Shown: piece by piece, positions 17,949-27,180 of the stretch
Position numbering within the stretch: position 1 is the first letter of the stretch
Layout: the number at the start of each line of letters is the position of its first letter
NCBI GenBank assembly: GCA_016718805.1
Contig: JADKCP010000001.1
Location: forward strand, 310,001-374,000
Length of the DNA: 64,000 bases
Origin: Bacteroidota bacterium
Lineage (GTDB): Bacteria; Bacteroidota; Bacteroidia; UBA4408
Reading direction: 5' to 3'
Made by a program: the position numbers and the translations under genes
Notes under the pieces: generated by a model
Databases searched by the model: none
What the model was told of the DNA's origin: nothing
What the model saw: the letters and a program-made list of their open reading frames with translations, nothing else

Positions 17949-18575
17949 TTAAATTAACAGGTAGAGTGCCAATTGGCTTGCTACACCAACGAAAAATCCG
18001 CTGTACAATTGCGCCGGACTATGTGCTTCAAGTAGCATACGCGCACTGCCTATAATGCCTGCCACAAGTATTAAAATAAGCAATACAAATTGGTAGTCAA
18101 GTGAAAGTCGGTAAGTTAATCCTGCCAAAGCACCAAGCAATCCTCCAATTCCAACCATGTGTGCGCTAATTTTCCAGCGCAAATTAATGAGCAAGGTAAT
18201 CAACAGGGCTAAAGAGGCACCTAAAAACAACAAATAAATTAGTGCCGAAACCTGCACTTTTCTTAATAAATAATAAGTAAAAAAGTAAAACAAGCAGGTT
18301 AATAAATAGGGTAGTCGACGCTCCTGTGCACTGTGCATTTGCAAGGAATGAATGTGCCCGCTTTTAAGTAACATAAACGAAGTTGATACCGGCAGAAGCA
18401 CTGTGGTTAAACCAACCAATAAATACAGTACATTTTGAATTCGCAAGGGTGTGGTTAACTGCAAATAGGAATCCCCATTAAAAAGTAAAGCCAGCAAATA
18501 CAAGGGCATTAACAGGGGATGAAAAATATACGAAACTACTTTAGCAACACGAATTTGCACGGAATTTAGGAACAC
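17949..18575 (-). CDS. PAP2-like integral membrane protein with an altered third motif
   Basis: 208 residues starting at a GTG, five bases after the rpoN stop, so it is translated from the rpoN message. It has about six hydrophobic segments. Remnants of the PAP2 phosphatase motifs can be seen: QERRLPY (compare KxxxxxxRP), ISAHMVG (the SxH step) and ARMLLEAHSPAQ (compare RxxxxxHxxxD), where the final aspartate is glutamine. PAP2 enzymes dephosphorylate lipid phosphates such as undecaprenyl diphosphate outside the cytoplasmic membrane. The Asp-to-Gln change means activity is uncertain. It is convergent with the PorE-like gene, with five bases between stops. Confidence 0.7.
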   Translation of the reverse strand: MFLNSVQIRVAKVVSYIFHPLLMPLYLLALLFNGDSYLQLTTPLRIQNVLYLLVGLTTVLLPVSTSFMLLKSGHIHSLQMHSAQERRLPYLLTCLFYFFTYYLLRKVQVSALIYLLFLGASLALLITLLINLRWKISAHMVGIGGLLGALAGLTYRLSLDYQFVLLILILVAGIIGSARMLLEAHSPAQLYSGFFVGVASQLALYLLI

Positions 18576-18580
18576 TTAGG

Positions 18581-20059
18581 TTAAAGTTCTTTGCGCAATC
18601 GAGCAACTGGAATATTTAGCTGCTCGCGATATTTAGCAACGGTTCTACGCGCAATATTATAGCCGTTTTCTTTCAAAATTTTTGTGAGTTTATCATCCGT
18701 TAAAGGCTTGCTCTTTTTTTCAGCAGCAATGCATTCTTCTAATATTTTTTTTACTTCTTTGGTCGAAACTTCTTCTCCCGAATCGGTGGAGAGCGATTCT
18801 GAAAAAAAGGATTTTAACAATTTAGTACCAAAAGGAGTTTGTATGTATTTACTATTCGCAACACGCGAAACAGTAGAAATATCCATGCCTACTATTTCTG
18901 CAATGTCTTTTAAAATCATTGGACGCAATTTGGTTTCATCACCTTCCAAAAAATATTCGCGCTGATAATTTAAAATGGCATCCATCGTAATCATCAGCGT
19001 TTGCTGTCGTTGCTGAATGGCATCAATAAACCATTTTGCTGTATCCAACTTTTGCTTTACAAAACTAACAGCCTCTTTTTTTTCCTTATCTTTTAATCTT
19101 GCTTTGGAATAATGTTCCAACATATCGTTGTAGCTTTTGCTTACACGTAAATTGGGGGCATTTCGCGAGTTTAAACTCAACTCCAAGTTTCCTTCATTAT
19201 TCACCAAAATAAAATCAGGAATCACTTGCACAGTGCTCTTTTGACCATCCATGGCCGAATTTCCAGGACGTGGATTTAAATGCAATATTTCCTGCATTGC
19301 TTCCTTTAGTACTTCTTCATTGATGTCTAAATTTTTAGCAATTTTATCGTAATGTTTTTTTGAAAATTCTTCAAAATTCTTGTCGATTATTTTAATTGCA
19401 AGTTCCAAGGTAAGCACGTTTGAAATGTGCTTGGTTTCTCGCTGTTTACGACGCAATTGAATAAGCAAACATTCTTGCAAACTTCTGGCTCCAATTCCGG
19501 CTGGATCAAATTCTTGGATGACCATCAATACCTCCAGCAATTCAGCTTCGCTTGCAATTAAATTTTGTGAAAATGCCAAATCATCCACAATGGCGCTTAG
19601 TTCTCGACGTAAGTAACCGTCTTCATCCAAATTTCCTATTAGGTATTCGGCTATTAAAAATGATTTATCATCAAGCACTCTCAAACCCAATTGCGACGAT
19701 ATATTTTCCTGAAAAGTATTTCCAATCGAAAAAGGAATTTCCTTTCGTTCATCAGGTTCAGGATTGTTGTTTACTGAAAGTTTGTAAGCTGGAATTTCGT
19801 CATCGTCAATGTATTCATCTAAACTAAAATCATCGCGCGATTTTTCCTCGTCTTTTTCCTCGTTCGTTTCAAAGTCCTCGTCGGTATCCGAATTTTCATC
19901 GGTTTCGGGCTCTCCTTCTTCCAGTGCAGGATTAATTTCGAGCTCTTCTTTTATTCGTTGTTCTAAGCCAATAGTAGGTATTTGCAACAATTTCATTAAC
20001 TGAATTTGTTGCGGCGAAAGTTTTTGTAAAAGTTTTTGTTGTAAACTGAGTTTGAGCAT
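18581..20059 (-). CDS. rpoN: RNA polymerase sigma-54 factor
   Basis: 492 residues, normal for RpoN. Region I is seen at the N terminus (LSLQQKLLQKLSPQQIQL), which contacts activators and blocks open-complex formation. An acidic region II follows (~50-80, rich in Asp/Glu), then the core-binding region and the DNA-binding region with the diagnostic RpoN box ARRTVAKYRE near residues 470-479, which reads the -24 promoter element. Sigma-54 genes need AAA+ activators, none of which is in this window. A -7 box lies 38 nt upstream and a PAP2-like gene is coupled downstream. Confidence 0.97.
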   Translation of the reverse strand: MLKLSLQQKLLQKLSPQQIQLMKLLQIPTIGLEQRIKEELEINPALEEGEPETDENSDTDEDFETNEEKDEEKSRDDFSLDEYIDDDEIPAYKLSVNNNPEPDERKEIPFSIGNTFQENISSQLGLRVLDDKSFLIAEYLIGNLDEDGYLRRELSAIVDDLAFSQNLIASEAELLEVLMVIQEFDPAGIGARSLQECLLIQLRRKQRETKHISNVLTLELAIKIIDKNFEEFSKKHYDKIAKNLDINEEVLKEAMQEILHLNPRPGNSAMDGQKSTVQVIPDFILVNNEGNLELSLNSRNAPNLRVSKSYNDMLEHYSKARLKDKEKKEAVSFVKQKLDTAKWFIDAIQQRQQTLMITMDAILNYQREYFLEGDETKLRPMILKDIAEIVGMDISTVSRVANSKYIQTPFGTKLLKSFFSESLSTDSGEEVSTKEVKKILEECIAAEKKSKPLTDDKLTKILKENGYNIARRTVAKYREQLNIPVARLRKEL

Positions 20060-20097
20060 AAGTTTATTTCACGCGGGAAATTGATAATTTAAAAGTA

Positions 20098-20105
20098 CAA
20101 AAATA
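20098..20105 (-). promoter_or_regulatory. -7 box TATTTTTG upstream of rpoN
   Basis: Minus-strand match to TAnnTTTG, 38 nt before the rpoN ATG. No TTG at the expected -33 position. Confidence 0.5.
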
Positions 20106-20152
20106 TCCTATACGTGAATTTTAAAAGTTTGTAAAAGCCTTAGCGGCCTATG

Positions 20153-21121
20153 TTACAACCAATTATTAAAGGCAATTTCTTTTGCGTGATAGGTAATAAT
20201 TATTCCGGCTCCGGCACGTGCAAAAGCGTACATGTTTTCTAATACAATTTTTTGCTCATCAATCCATCCTGCCTGTGCAGCTGCTTTTACCATACTGTAT
20301 TCACCCGAAACATTGTAGCAAGCAATCGGTAACAAGGTGTTTTGTTTTAATCGTTGTATTACGTCCAGATAAGCTAACGCAGGTTTTACCATTAAAATAT
20401 CTGCACCTTCTGCTTCATCCAATTCGGCTTCGAGCATCGATTCGTTTGGGTTTCTGAAATCCATTTGATACGATTTACGATCTCCACTTTGCGGTGATGA
20501 GTCTGCTGCTTCTCTGAATGGACCATAGTAGGCCGAAGCATATTTTATAGAGTAGGACATGATTGCTGTATTTTCAAAACTGTTTTCATCCAGCAACTTT
20601 CTTATTGCGCCAATGCGGCCATCCATCATATCCGATGGAGCTACCATATCGGCTCCGGCGCTAGCATGACTCAATGCCATTTTGCTCAAAACATCCACAC
20701 TTAAATCGTTGTGTACATAGTTGTTTTCGAGTATTCCACAATGTCCGTGCGAGGTATAAGCACATACACATACATCGGTGATGACATACACTGCATCTCC
20801 AAATTTTTCCTTTAAAGCCTTTACTGCTTGTGGTACAATTGAATGTTCACTGTGAGATGAACTCGCATCCACAGTTTTTTCTTCACCCACCCCAAACAAC
20901 AACACTTTAGTTATACCCAGCTGTATCAAGCTTTCAACCTCTGGCAATAGCATATCCACTGAAAAATGATGTATGCCGGGCATTGCAGCAATAGGATGTT
21001 TTATCCCTTTACCATGTACCACAAAAAGTGGGTACACCAACATGCTTTTACTCAATCTAGTTTCTGCTATCATTTCTCGAATAACAGCTGTTTTGCGCAT
21101 TCTTCGCGGACGATGTATCAT
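20153..21121 (-). CDS. hemB: Delta-aminolevulinic acid dehydratase (porphobilinogen synthase)
   Basis: 322 residues. The enzyme joins two 5-aminolevulinate molecules to porphobilinogen in the cytoplasm, the first common step of heme synthesis. The Schiff-base lysine is in MVKPALAYLD and a second active-site lysine is in SYSIKYASAYYGP. The CVCAYTSHGHCG segment supplies the cysteines of a zinc-dependent HemB. It is the last gene of hemA-hemCD-hemB, 20 bp after the fused gene. It begins with the family-typical RPRRMRKTAVIREMI. Confidence 0.97.
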   Translation of the reverse strand: MIHRPRRMRKTAVIREMIAETRLSKSMLVYPLFVVHGKGIKHPIAAMPGIHHFSVDMLLPEVESLIQLGITKVLLFGVGEEKTVDASSSHSEHSIVPQAVKALKEKFGDAVYVITDVCVCAYTSHGHCGILENNYVHNDLSVDVLSKMALSHASAGADMVAPSDMMDGRIGAIRKLLDENSFENTAIMSYSIKYASAYYGPFREAADSSPQSGDRKSYQMDFRNPNESMLEAELDEAEGADILMVKPALAYLDVIQRLKQNTLLPIACYNVSGEYSMVKAAAQAGWIDEQKIVLENMYAFARAGAGIIITYHAKEIAFNNWL

Positions 21122-21141
21122 ACTAAAATTATTTAAAGAAG

Positions 21142-22710
21142 TTAAACTTCAAACACAGCCCGCGCCAATCCTAAATCATCAAAGGATGTGGTGAGCTGCA
21201 CTTTTTTTACTCCAAAACGTTTTAAAGTTGCTGCAGTACTTTCGCCCATGGCAATCACTTTATGTTGTGTTGTAAGTTGGTGTTTTTCAAAAAAGGCTTC
21301 TACATTCGAAGGACTTGTAAATACTGCAATGGAGAAGTCTGGTAAACTTCCTTCATTTTTTTTCAAGGTTTCATACACAGCAATATCTTTGGTTTGTGCA
21401 GGATTGGCAAAAGCTTTTTGTATACTTCGCATGCTTTGTTTGGCTTGAGGAAACAGTACTGTTTTTGTTCCAACCGTTGAGGCAAATTGTTTTCCGGTGA
21501 GTTTAGTATCGGTTGAATAGCCAATAAAATCAGCTCGTTTACCAAATTTTCGCAACTCATCAGCAGTCGATTTTCCAACACATCCAATTTTGCAATTAGC
21601 TATTTTGGGAGCTTGTTGAAAAAAATGTTTTACCGCATTTTTGCTCGAAAAAAATATCCAGTCGCATGAAGGGACGTTTGCAAGTGGTAAGGAGTTAATT
21701 TCAATCAATGCTTTCGAAAAAACGGTATATCCATTTCCCGTAAGTACCTGTTCAAAGTAATCGTTATTGCGTGCATCCCTTGTAATAAATACCGAAGCAG
21801 GCACTATGGATTTTAATTTGTCTACAATTTTTAACGCTAGTCCATCCGTGGTTTTAGCACGTGTAAGTAAACTTTTAGGAGAGGCGTTCCAGGCACTTGC
21901 GTGAGATGTATATACGGTAAAAAAGGGTACATCATCTTCATCGGTATCTTGTTCGCAATATACTCCCAACGGCAATTGACAACCGCCATCTAACAAATTC
22001 AACACTTTTCGTTCAACAGCGATTTGTTGTTGAACACGCGACGAATTTAAATTTTGCAATAGTGCATGCAACGCATCATCTTGCTCTCGAATTTGTAAGG
22101 CTAAAACACCTTGAGCAGGTGCGGGAATAAACTCGATGGGGTTTAATTTTACAGTTTCAAATTCAGATAAATCAAGCTGTAAGCGCTCCACTCCGGCTGC
22201 TGCCAATAAAATAGCATCGTAGTTTTTATCGCGTAGCTTTTGAATGCGAGTTGGAACATTTCCTCGTAATTCTTTAATTACAACATCTTTACGAAAAGCG
22301 AGCATTTGCGCTTTTCGGCGAGCAGAAGAACTACCTAAAACGGCATTTTTTTTCAGATTAAATTTTTGATGTGTATCTACTGCTTCCTTTCTGATAAGTA
22401 GTAATTCGGAAGGATCTTCTCGTTCTGAAACAGCTGCTATTACTAATCCTTGTGGGGATGTTGTAGGTAAATCTTTGTGCGAATGTACGGCCAAATCAAT
22501 TTCTTTCGAAAGTAAAGCATCCTCAATTTCTTTGGTAAAAAAGCCTTTGCCTTCTAATTTATCAAAACTCAAATCCTGAATTTTATCCCCTTGTGTTTTT
22601 ATGATTTTTATTTCCGATTCAATCGAAATTTTTTTCAACTCAGCCTGAACAAAATTTGCTTGCCACAGTGCCAGGTCGCTTCCGCGAGAGCCAATAATAA
22701 TTTTTTTCAT
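21142..22710 (-). CDS. hemC: Fused hydroxymethylbilane synthase / uroporphyrinogen-III synthase (HemC-HemD)
   Basis: 522 residues, about the sum of HemC (~300) and HemD (~220). The N-terminal part has the HemC motifs GSRGSDLALWQA, SHKDLPT, RRKAQMLAFR and LLDGGCQLPLG, whose cysteine carries the dipyrromethane cofactor. From about residue 300 it continues without a break into a HemD domain (FITRDARNNDYF, DWIFFSSKNAVKHFF, GCVGKSTADEL, VFTSPSNVEAFF, AMGESTAATL). One protein should therefore polymerise four porphobilinogens and close the ring to uroporphyrinogen III, keeping the unstable linear intermediate from cyclising wrongly. It lies 26 bp after hemA and 20 bp before hemB. The frame is open throughout, so the fusion is not a sequencing artefact visible here. 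Confidence 0.93.
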   Translation of the reverse strand: MKKIIIGSRGSDLALWQANFVQAELKKISIESEIKIIKTQGDKIQDLSFDKLEGKGFFTKEIEDALLSKEIDLAVHSHKDLPTTSPQGLVIAAVSEREDPSELLLIRKEAVDTHQKFNLKKNAVLGSSSARRKAQMLAFRKDVVIKELRGNVPTRIQKLRDKNYDAILLAAAGVERLQLDLSEFETVKLNPIEFIPAPAQGVLALQIREQDDALHALLQNLNSSRVQQQIAVERKVLNLLDGGCQLPLGVYCEQDTDEDDVPFFTVYTSHASAWNASPKSLLTRAKTTDGLALKIVDKLKSIVPASVFITRDARNNDYFEQVLTGNGYTVFSKALIEINSLPLANVPSCDWIFFSSKNAVKHFFQQAPKIANCKIGCVGKSTADELRKFGKRADFIGYSTDTKLTGKQFASTVGTKTVLFPQAKQSMRSIQKAFANPAQTKDIAVYETLKKNEGSLPDFSIAVFTSPSNVEAFFEKHQLTTQHKVIAMGESTAATLKRFGVKKVQLTTSFDDLGLARAVFEV

Positions 22711-22736
22711 GAGATTTTTTAAACAGCCGGATAGAA

Positions 22737-23960
22737 CTAGTTTTCTATCAAAATTTCTTTTGCCATTTTCATGGGAACACTAATGTACTTTTTTTCAACG
22801 TAAGAAAGTATCTTTTCAACTATTTCTCGCGTCTCAGTGTCCATCTTTTCAACATCTTTCGCAAAAACGGTATTCAGGGCTGTTTCGTGAATTTCCTTTA
22901 CCTTTTGTGGAATTAGGCTCATGGCTATTTCTACTTTGCGCTCTTTAAGTACACTTCTGAATGTACTAATATTTTCTTCAATAATGGCATGACAGGCTTC
23001 CAACTCCTTATGGCGCTCCTTCATATTTTCGCTAGCCATGGTCTGCAATGCAGTAATATCAATATAGTGAGGGTTATTTTCTGCAATTACTTCCGGAGCT
23101 ATATCGTTTGGAATAGATAAATCGATGATGGTTTTTTTACCTTTCTCACCTGATTTTAAAGCAGCGTAAGTATTCGAATCAATAATGTGCTCAGCGCTGG
23201 CGGTACAAGTTAAAATAACATCAAAGCCGCCTTTGTACTCAGTAATTTCCTTTAATGGTAATGCTCTACCTCCTAACTCTTCAGCCAACTTTTGTGCATT
23301 GCTCAAGGTGCGATTAAAAACAACAAAATTGGTAAAGCCATGTTTTTTCAAAAACTTCGCCATTAATTGGTTGGTTTGTCCTGCACCAATTATCACAAAA
23401 CGAGCGTCAAGCTTTACGTTTAAATCTTTTAATTTTCGATATGCTAAAGAAACTATAGAAACCGGTCGATGCGCAATTTGAGTATCGGTATACACTTGCT
23501 TCGCAGTTTCAATAGCACGTTTTATTACCAGTCGTAAAAAATCGCCGGTAAGTTTCATGGCATTCGATTTTTCGTATGCTGTGCGTACTTGTGTAATAAT
23601 TTCGCGCTCGCCAATAACCAATGAATCAATAGAGGAGGCAACTTCCAATAAATGGCGCAAAGCAGCCTCTCCTTCATACAATTGACAATTGTTAGTAAGG
23701 TCACGAACTTCTTCTGCGGTGAAATGAGGATAAGCTTGTTGTATAAATTCACCTAAAAAACGCTCATTTATTTCTTGCGTACAGCAAAATAAAAACTCAA
23801 CACGGTTACAGGTCGAAAGAAACAGTAATTCGCTAATTGAAAGTGCTTGTTTTAAATGACCCAAACGTGTTTGTTGTTTGGTATCATCGATGTGCAACTC
23901 GCCAATGCTTTTAAGATTTGCAGTTTTGTGGGTAAAGGCAAGAAGTTTAAATCCGTTCAT
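22737..23960 (-). CDS. hemA: Glutamyl-tRNA reductase
   Basis: 407 residues. It reduces glutamyl-tRNA(Glu) to glutamate-1-semialdehyde with NADPH, committing glutamate to heme synthesis by the C5 route. The catalytic cysteine is Cys51 in LSTCNRVEFLF. The NADPH-binding site is in VIIGAGQTNQLMAKFL and the C-terminal dimerisation helix is long. It is the first gene of the hem operon, with a -7 box 24 nt upstream. The hemL partner is not in this window. Confidence 0.96.
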   Translation of the reverse strand: MNGFKLLAFTHKTANLKSIGELHIDDTKQQTRLGHLKQALSISELLFLSTCNRVEFLFCCTQEINERFLGEFIQQAYPHFTAEEVRDLTNNCQLYEGEAALRHLLEVASSIDSLVIGEREIITQVRTAYEKSNAMKLTGDFLRLVIKRAIETAKQVYTDTQIAHRPVSIVSLAYRKLKDLNVKLDARFVIIGAGQTNQLMAKFLKKHGFTNFVVFNRTLSNAQKLAEELGGRALPLKEITEYKGGFDVILTCTASAEHIIDSNTYAALKSGEKGKKTIIDLSIPNDIAPEVIAENNPHYIDITALQTMASENMKERHKELEACHAIIEENISTFRSVLKERKVEIAMSLIPQKVKEIHETALNTVFAKDVEKMDTETREIVEKILSYVEKKYISVPMKMAKEILIEN

Positions 23961-23984
23961 AAATGGCGCTCATCCTATTTGCGA

Positions 23985-23992
23985 CAAATGTA
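23985..23992 (-). promoter_or_regulatory. -7 box TACATTTG of the hemA operon
   Basis: Minus-strand match to TAnnTTTG, 24 nt before the hemA ATG. A perfect dyad ATGAC-TTTT-GTCAT (24038-24051) lies about 45 nt further upstream and could bind a regulator. Confidence 0.5.
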
Positions 23993-24057
23993 AAAGCCTG
24001 ATTTTATTGAATTGTCATAGAAATGTCAAACAGGTATATGACTTTTGTCATTGGGAA

Positions 24058-24465
24058 TTATTCTAACCTGGGCAGGTGAATGTCGTCAGAAACAATAAAA
24101 GCGCTTGGAAAAAGTGAATTTAATTCATTCATAAATTTTTGTGCTTCTAAGCGACTTCTAAAATCTCCTACTCGAACTTTAAAATTGGGTTGCTGATAAA
24201 TTTCGTAAGCTGCTACATCAGGAAACTGTTGCAAAAATTTTGTTTTCACCAATTTTGCTTTTTCACGCTCCCCGCTAAAGTGAATCTGTATGCGATAACC
24301 TTCAATGGTTTCGGTTTCTGAAGCTATTGAAATGTGCTTCAACATTAATTTATCAATACTAGCATCTTGCACAATTTCAACGGTAGCACTTGTATTTTCT
24401 TGCGAGTATGTTGAGTGGCAAAAAAATAGTACAGTTAAAAATGTAAGTAAGGATATGGCTCTCAT
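24058..24465 (-). CDS. Exported SPOR-domain protein
   Basis: 135 residues. A signal peptide (ISLLTFLTVLFFCHSTYS) precedes QEN. Residues ~50-130 match a SPOR domain (GYRIQIHFSGEREKAKLVK, NFKVRVGDFRSRLEAQKFMN), which binds denuded peptidoglycan glycans, often at division sites. It is therefore a small periplasmic peptidoglycan-binding protein. The hem operon lies downstream on the same strand after 97 bp, but that operon has its own -7 box. Confidence 0.85.
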   Translation of the reverse strand: MRAISLLTFLTVLFFCHSTYSQENTSATVEIVQDASIDKLMLKHISIASETETIEGYRIQIHFSGEREKAKLVKTKFLQQFPDVAAYEIYQQPNFKVRVGDFRSRLEAQKFMNELNSLFPSAFIVSDDIHLPRLE

Positions 24466-24492
24466 AATTTTGTCAAAGATATTGATTTAGTT

Positions 24493-24500
24493 CAAATCTA
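24493..24500 (-). promoter_or_regulatory. -7 box TAGATTTG of the SPOR gene
   Basis: Minus-strand match to TAnnTTTG, 27 nt before the ATG at 24465. No TTG at the expected distance. Confidence 0.5.
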
Positions 24501-24624
24501 GGGAATCTTAAAATGTTGGTTTATTAATTTTATATTAGATTTTTCAACAAAGGAATCGCTGTTTTTTGTTTTAAACTTGCACACTTAATATTATAAATTC
24601 TCCAATAAGGATCTTAAAAAGAAC

Positions 24625-25398
24625 ATGAATCTATTCTACCGAAAATCTGGCCAAGGAAAACCGCTATTTATTTTACACGGTTTATTTGGTTCGAGCGATA
24701 ATTGGCAAAGTTTGGCAAAAAAATTTGCAGAAAACTTTGAAGTTTACACGATCGATCAGCGAAATCATGGTTTGTCATTTCATTCAAGCGAGTGGAATTA
24801 TGCAGCAATGAGCAAGGACATTTTGCAACTGATGGATGAAATGCAGATTCCAAAAATTAACCTTATTGGCCATTCAATGGGAGGAAAGGCTGCCATGCAT
24901 TTTGCTTTGCAACACCCTCAAAGAATCGAAAAATTAGTAGTAGTTGATATCGCACCTAAGTATTACCCAATTCATCACCGCCAACTGCTAGATGCTTTAG
25001 TTGAACTTGATCTCTCAAAAATCAGCAGCCGTAAGGAAGCTGAAACACAATTAGCACTGAAAATTAGCAACCAAGGCGAACTTCAATTTATACTTAAAAA
25101 TCTTTATTGGAAGGATACTGCTACAAACCAACTTGCATGGCGGTTTAATTTGCCTGTAATTAATTCCGCTATTGAAATTGTTGGTGAAGCTCAACAAATC
25201 CCTGATATGCCACTTCAGCTTCCCTGTATATTTGTGCGAGGCGAAAAGTCAAACTATATTAAAGACACAGATTTTGAACTAATTCATCAACTTTTTGCGA
25301 ATGCAAGTATTCACACAATTGAAGGAGCAGGGCATTGGGTGCAGGCCGAAAAGCCTAACGAATTTTATACCCTTGTTTTTAATTTTTTGATGACATAA
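24625..25398 (+). CDS. Alpha/beta-fold hydrolase (YbfF-like esterase)
   Basis: 257 residues, cytoplasmic. The alpha/beta hydrolase features are the oxyanion segment LHGLFGSSDNW, TIDQRNHGLS, the nucleophile elbow GHSMGGKAA (serine in the middle), and the late histidine in GAGHWVQAEKPNEF. This is the layout of the YbfF/ABHD11 group of carboxylesterases or thioesterases. The natural substrate is unknown. A weak -7 box (TAAACTTG at 24572-24579, one mismatch) lies upstream, and a GT-C-like gene follows after 47 bp. Confidence 0.87.
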   Translation: MNLFYRKSGQGKPLFILHGLFGSSDNWQSLAKKFAENFEVYTIDQRNHGLSFHSSEWNYAAMSKDILQLMDEMQIPKINLIGHSMGGKAAMHFALQHPQRIEKLVVVDIAPKYYPIHHRQLLDALVELDLSKISSRKEAETQLALKISNQGELQFILKNLYWKDTATNQLAWRFNLPVINSAIEIVGEAQQIPDMPLQLPCIFVRGEKSNYIKDTDFELIHQLFANASIHTIEGAGHWVQAEKPNEFYTLVFNFLMT

Positions 25399-25445
25399 GT
25401 TGAAAAGCTAATTTTTTAACTTTACCTTAATTAGAAGTAGAAGCG

Positions 25446-27137
25446 ATGTCAAAAAAAGTCAAGCATCAACATTTTAAATCAGACGGAAGTAAAAGCAATA
25501 CAAAACAAGTAACTTCTAGCAACGACACTTTTTTTTATGTCGATAACTGGTTAGCTAATAATGGAACTAAAATACTGGTTGTTCTTGTAGCTATTTCAGC
25601 CATCTTTTCAGGACTTTTACTCAATTATAAACTTACCGACGGAGCTGATGATGCTGCCTATATTGAACGTGCATGGGACTTTTTAAAGGAGGGCAAATAC
25701 CCCTATTTTCAAGGTCCTGCTTATCCATTAAGCCTTTCGGTTTTATTGCATTTTTTTGGACTGCATATTTTAGCCCTAAAATCCTTCTCGGTTTTTTGTC
25801 AAATAGTTTTTGTAGTACTCAGCTATTTTACTTTTAAGAACCGAGTTCCCGGATTGGTACTTTTTGCCTTGCTCTCTTATATTGCCTTAAATAACTTTTT
25901 TCTGTTTTATGCTGCACAAACCTATACCGAAGCTTTTTTCTTAATGGTTCAGGCGCTTAGCTTTTTACTGTTTTTTAAATTGTTTGACTTGCTTATTAGC
26001 GAGCAAAAATTATCAGTAACAAATCCAAAGAGCCTACTTATGTGGCTGTTGTTTGGAGCTGTGTTTACTCTGTTAAGTATTTCAAAAAGTATTGCCCTTG
26101 TTGGGGTTTTGGCAGTTTTTGTTTTTCTGGCGATTGAAAAAAGATATAAGGAATTACTACTTGCTCTGCTTTTTTTTAGTGGCATTCGTTTGATGTATGA
26201 GTTGCTTGTGACTCAACTTTTCGGCCCAAATACAAGTAATCAATTGGATATGATGATGCGGGTAGATATGTATGACCCCAGTAAGGGACATGAAGATATT
26301 GGAGGAATGTTTCAGCGTTTTTTTAAGAATTGCAACATCTACTTTTCCATTCACTTTTTACGCATGATCAATTTACGAAAATTCGATTATGTGTCAACCG
26401 AAACTATACCCTTTTTTGCCGTTCTAATTCCTTTGATTTTGCTCGAAATTACACGTAGACTGTACGCTATAAATAAATATATTTTCTTTTCAGCCATCTA
26501 TGTTATACTGCTTTGCGCAGGAATATTTTTTGGTGTACAAGTAGCAAATAAGCAAGATCGCTTGTTACTTATTGCTATGCCGCTGCTTTTTTTAGTGTTT
26601 TTTTATGGAGCTTATATGTTGGCTAAAAAATTTCCTTCAACACAAAAGGCATTTCTGTTTTTTGCTGCTGTAATGCTCTGTATAAGCTTTGTTAAATCGA
26701 GCATGTTCGTGCAAAATAATTTTGCTGTTATACGTGCGAATCTTTCAGGTGATTACTATTATGGCTTTACACCAGACTGGCAAAACTATTTAAAGTTGAG
26801 TAAATTTTGTGCTGATAGTTTAGCTCCGAATAGCAAAGTATTGTGTCGTAAACCTGCTAATAGTTTTTTATATGCTAATGGAAAAAAATTCATTGGTGAA
26901 TATTCTTCTCCTTCAACTAAACCTTCGGCCGATAGTATCTTAAAAGTATGGAAGGATAAGGGAGTGCAATATATTATCATGGCAAGTATACGTTCAAATC
27001 CTAAAATAAATAACGGATACATTATTAATAACATACAGCGTATTGCCTATCCGGTTTATGAAAAATATCCGGATAAATTACGTCTCGTAAAAACCTTTGG
27101 AACCGATGAAGCAGCTAGTTTGTTTGAATTAAAATAA
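25446..27137 (+). CDS. Polytopic membrane protein, GT-C (ArnT/PMT-like) glycosyltransferase-type
   Basis: 563 residues with a hydrophilic basic N terminus (~45 residues), then about 10-11 transmembrane segments and a C-terminal soluble domain (~440-563). The first external loop holds GADDAAYIERAWDFL, the acidic DD pair that binds metal or substrate in GT-C glycosyltransferases using polyprenyl-phosphate sugars. Such enzymes attach sugars to lipid A, proteins or glycans outside the cytoplasmic membrane. The acceptor and sugar cannot be inferred. Neighbours give no help: an esterase upstream and thiL convergent downstream. Confidence 0.65.
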   Translation: MSKKVKHQHFKSDGSKSNTKQVTSSNDTFFYVDNWLANNGTKILVVLVAISAIFSGLLLNYKLTDGADDAAYIERAWDFLKEGKYPYFQGPAYPLSLSVLLHFFGLHILALKSFSVFCQIVFVVLSYFTFKNRVPGLVLFALLSYIALNNFFLFYAAQTYTEAFFLMVQALSFLLFFKLFDLLISEQKLSVTNPKSLLMWLLFGAVFTLLSISKSIALVGVLAVFVFLAIEKRYKELLLALLFFSGIRLMYELLVTQLFGPNTSNQLDMMMRVDMYDPSKGHEDIGGMFQRFFKNCNIYFSIHFLRMINLRKFDYVSTETIPFFAVLIPLILLEITRRLYAINKYIFFSAIYVILLCAGIFFGVQVANKQDRLLLIAMPLLFLVFFYGAYMLAKKFPSTQKAFLFFAAVMLCISFVKSSMFVQNNFAVIRANLSGDYYYGFTPDWQNYLKLSKFCADSLAPNSKVLCRKPANSFLYANGKKFIGEYSSPSTKPSADSILKVWKDKGVQYIIMASIRSNPKINNGYIINNIQRIAYPVYEKYPDKLRLVKTFGTDEAASLFELK

Positions 27138-27180
27138 AGCTTAAAGAATAGTGCGAACCCTTTAAAATAAATGGAATTAA

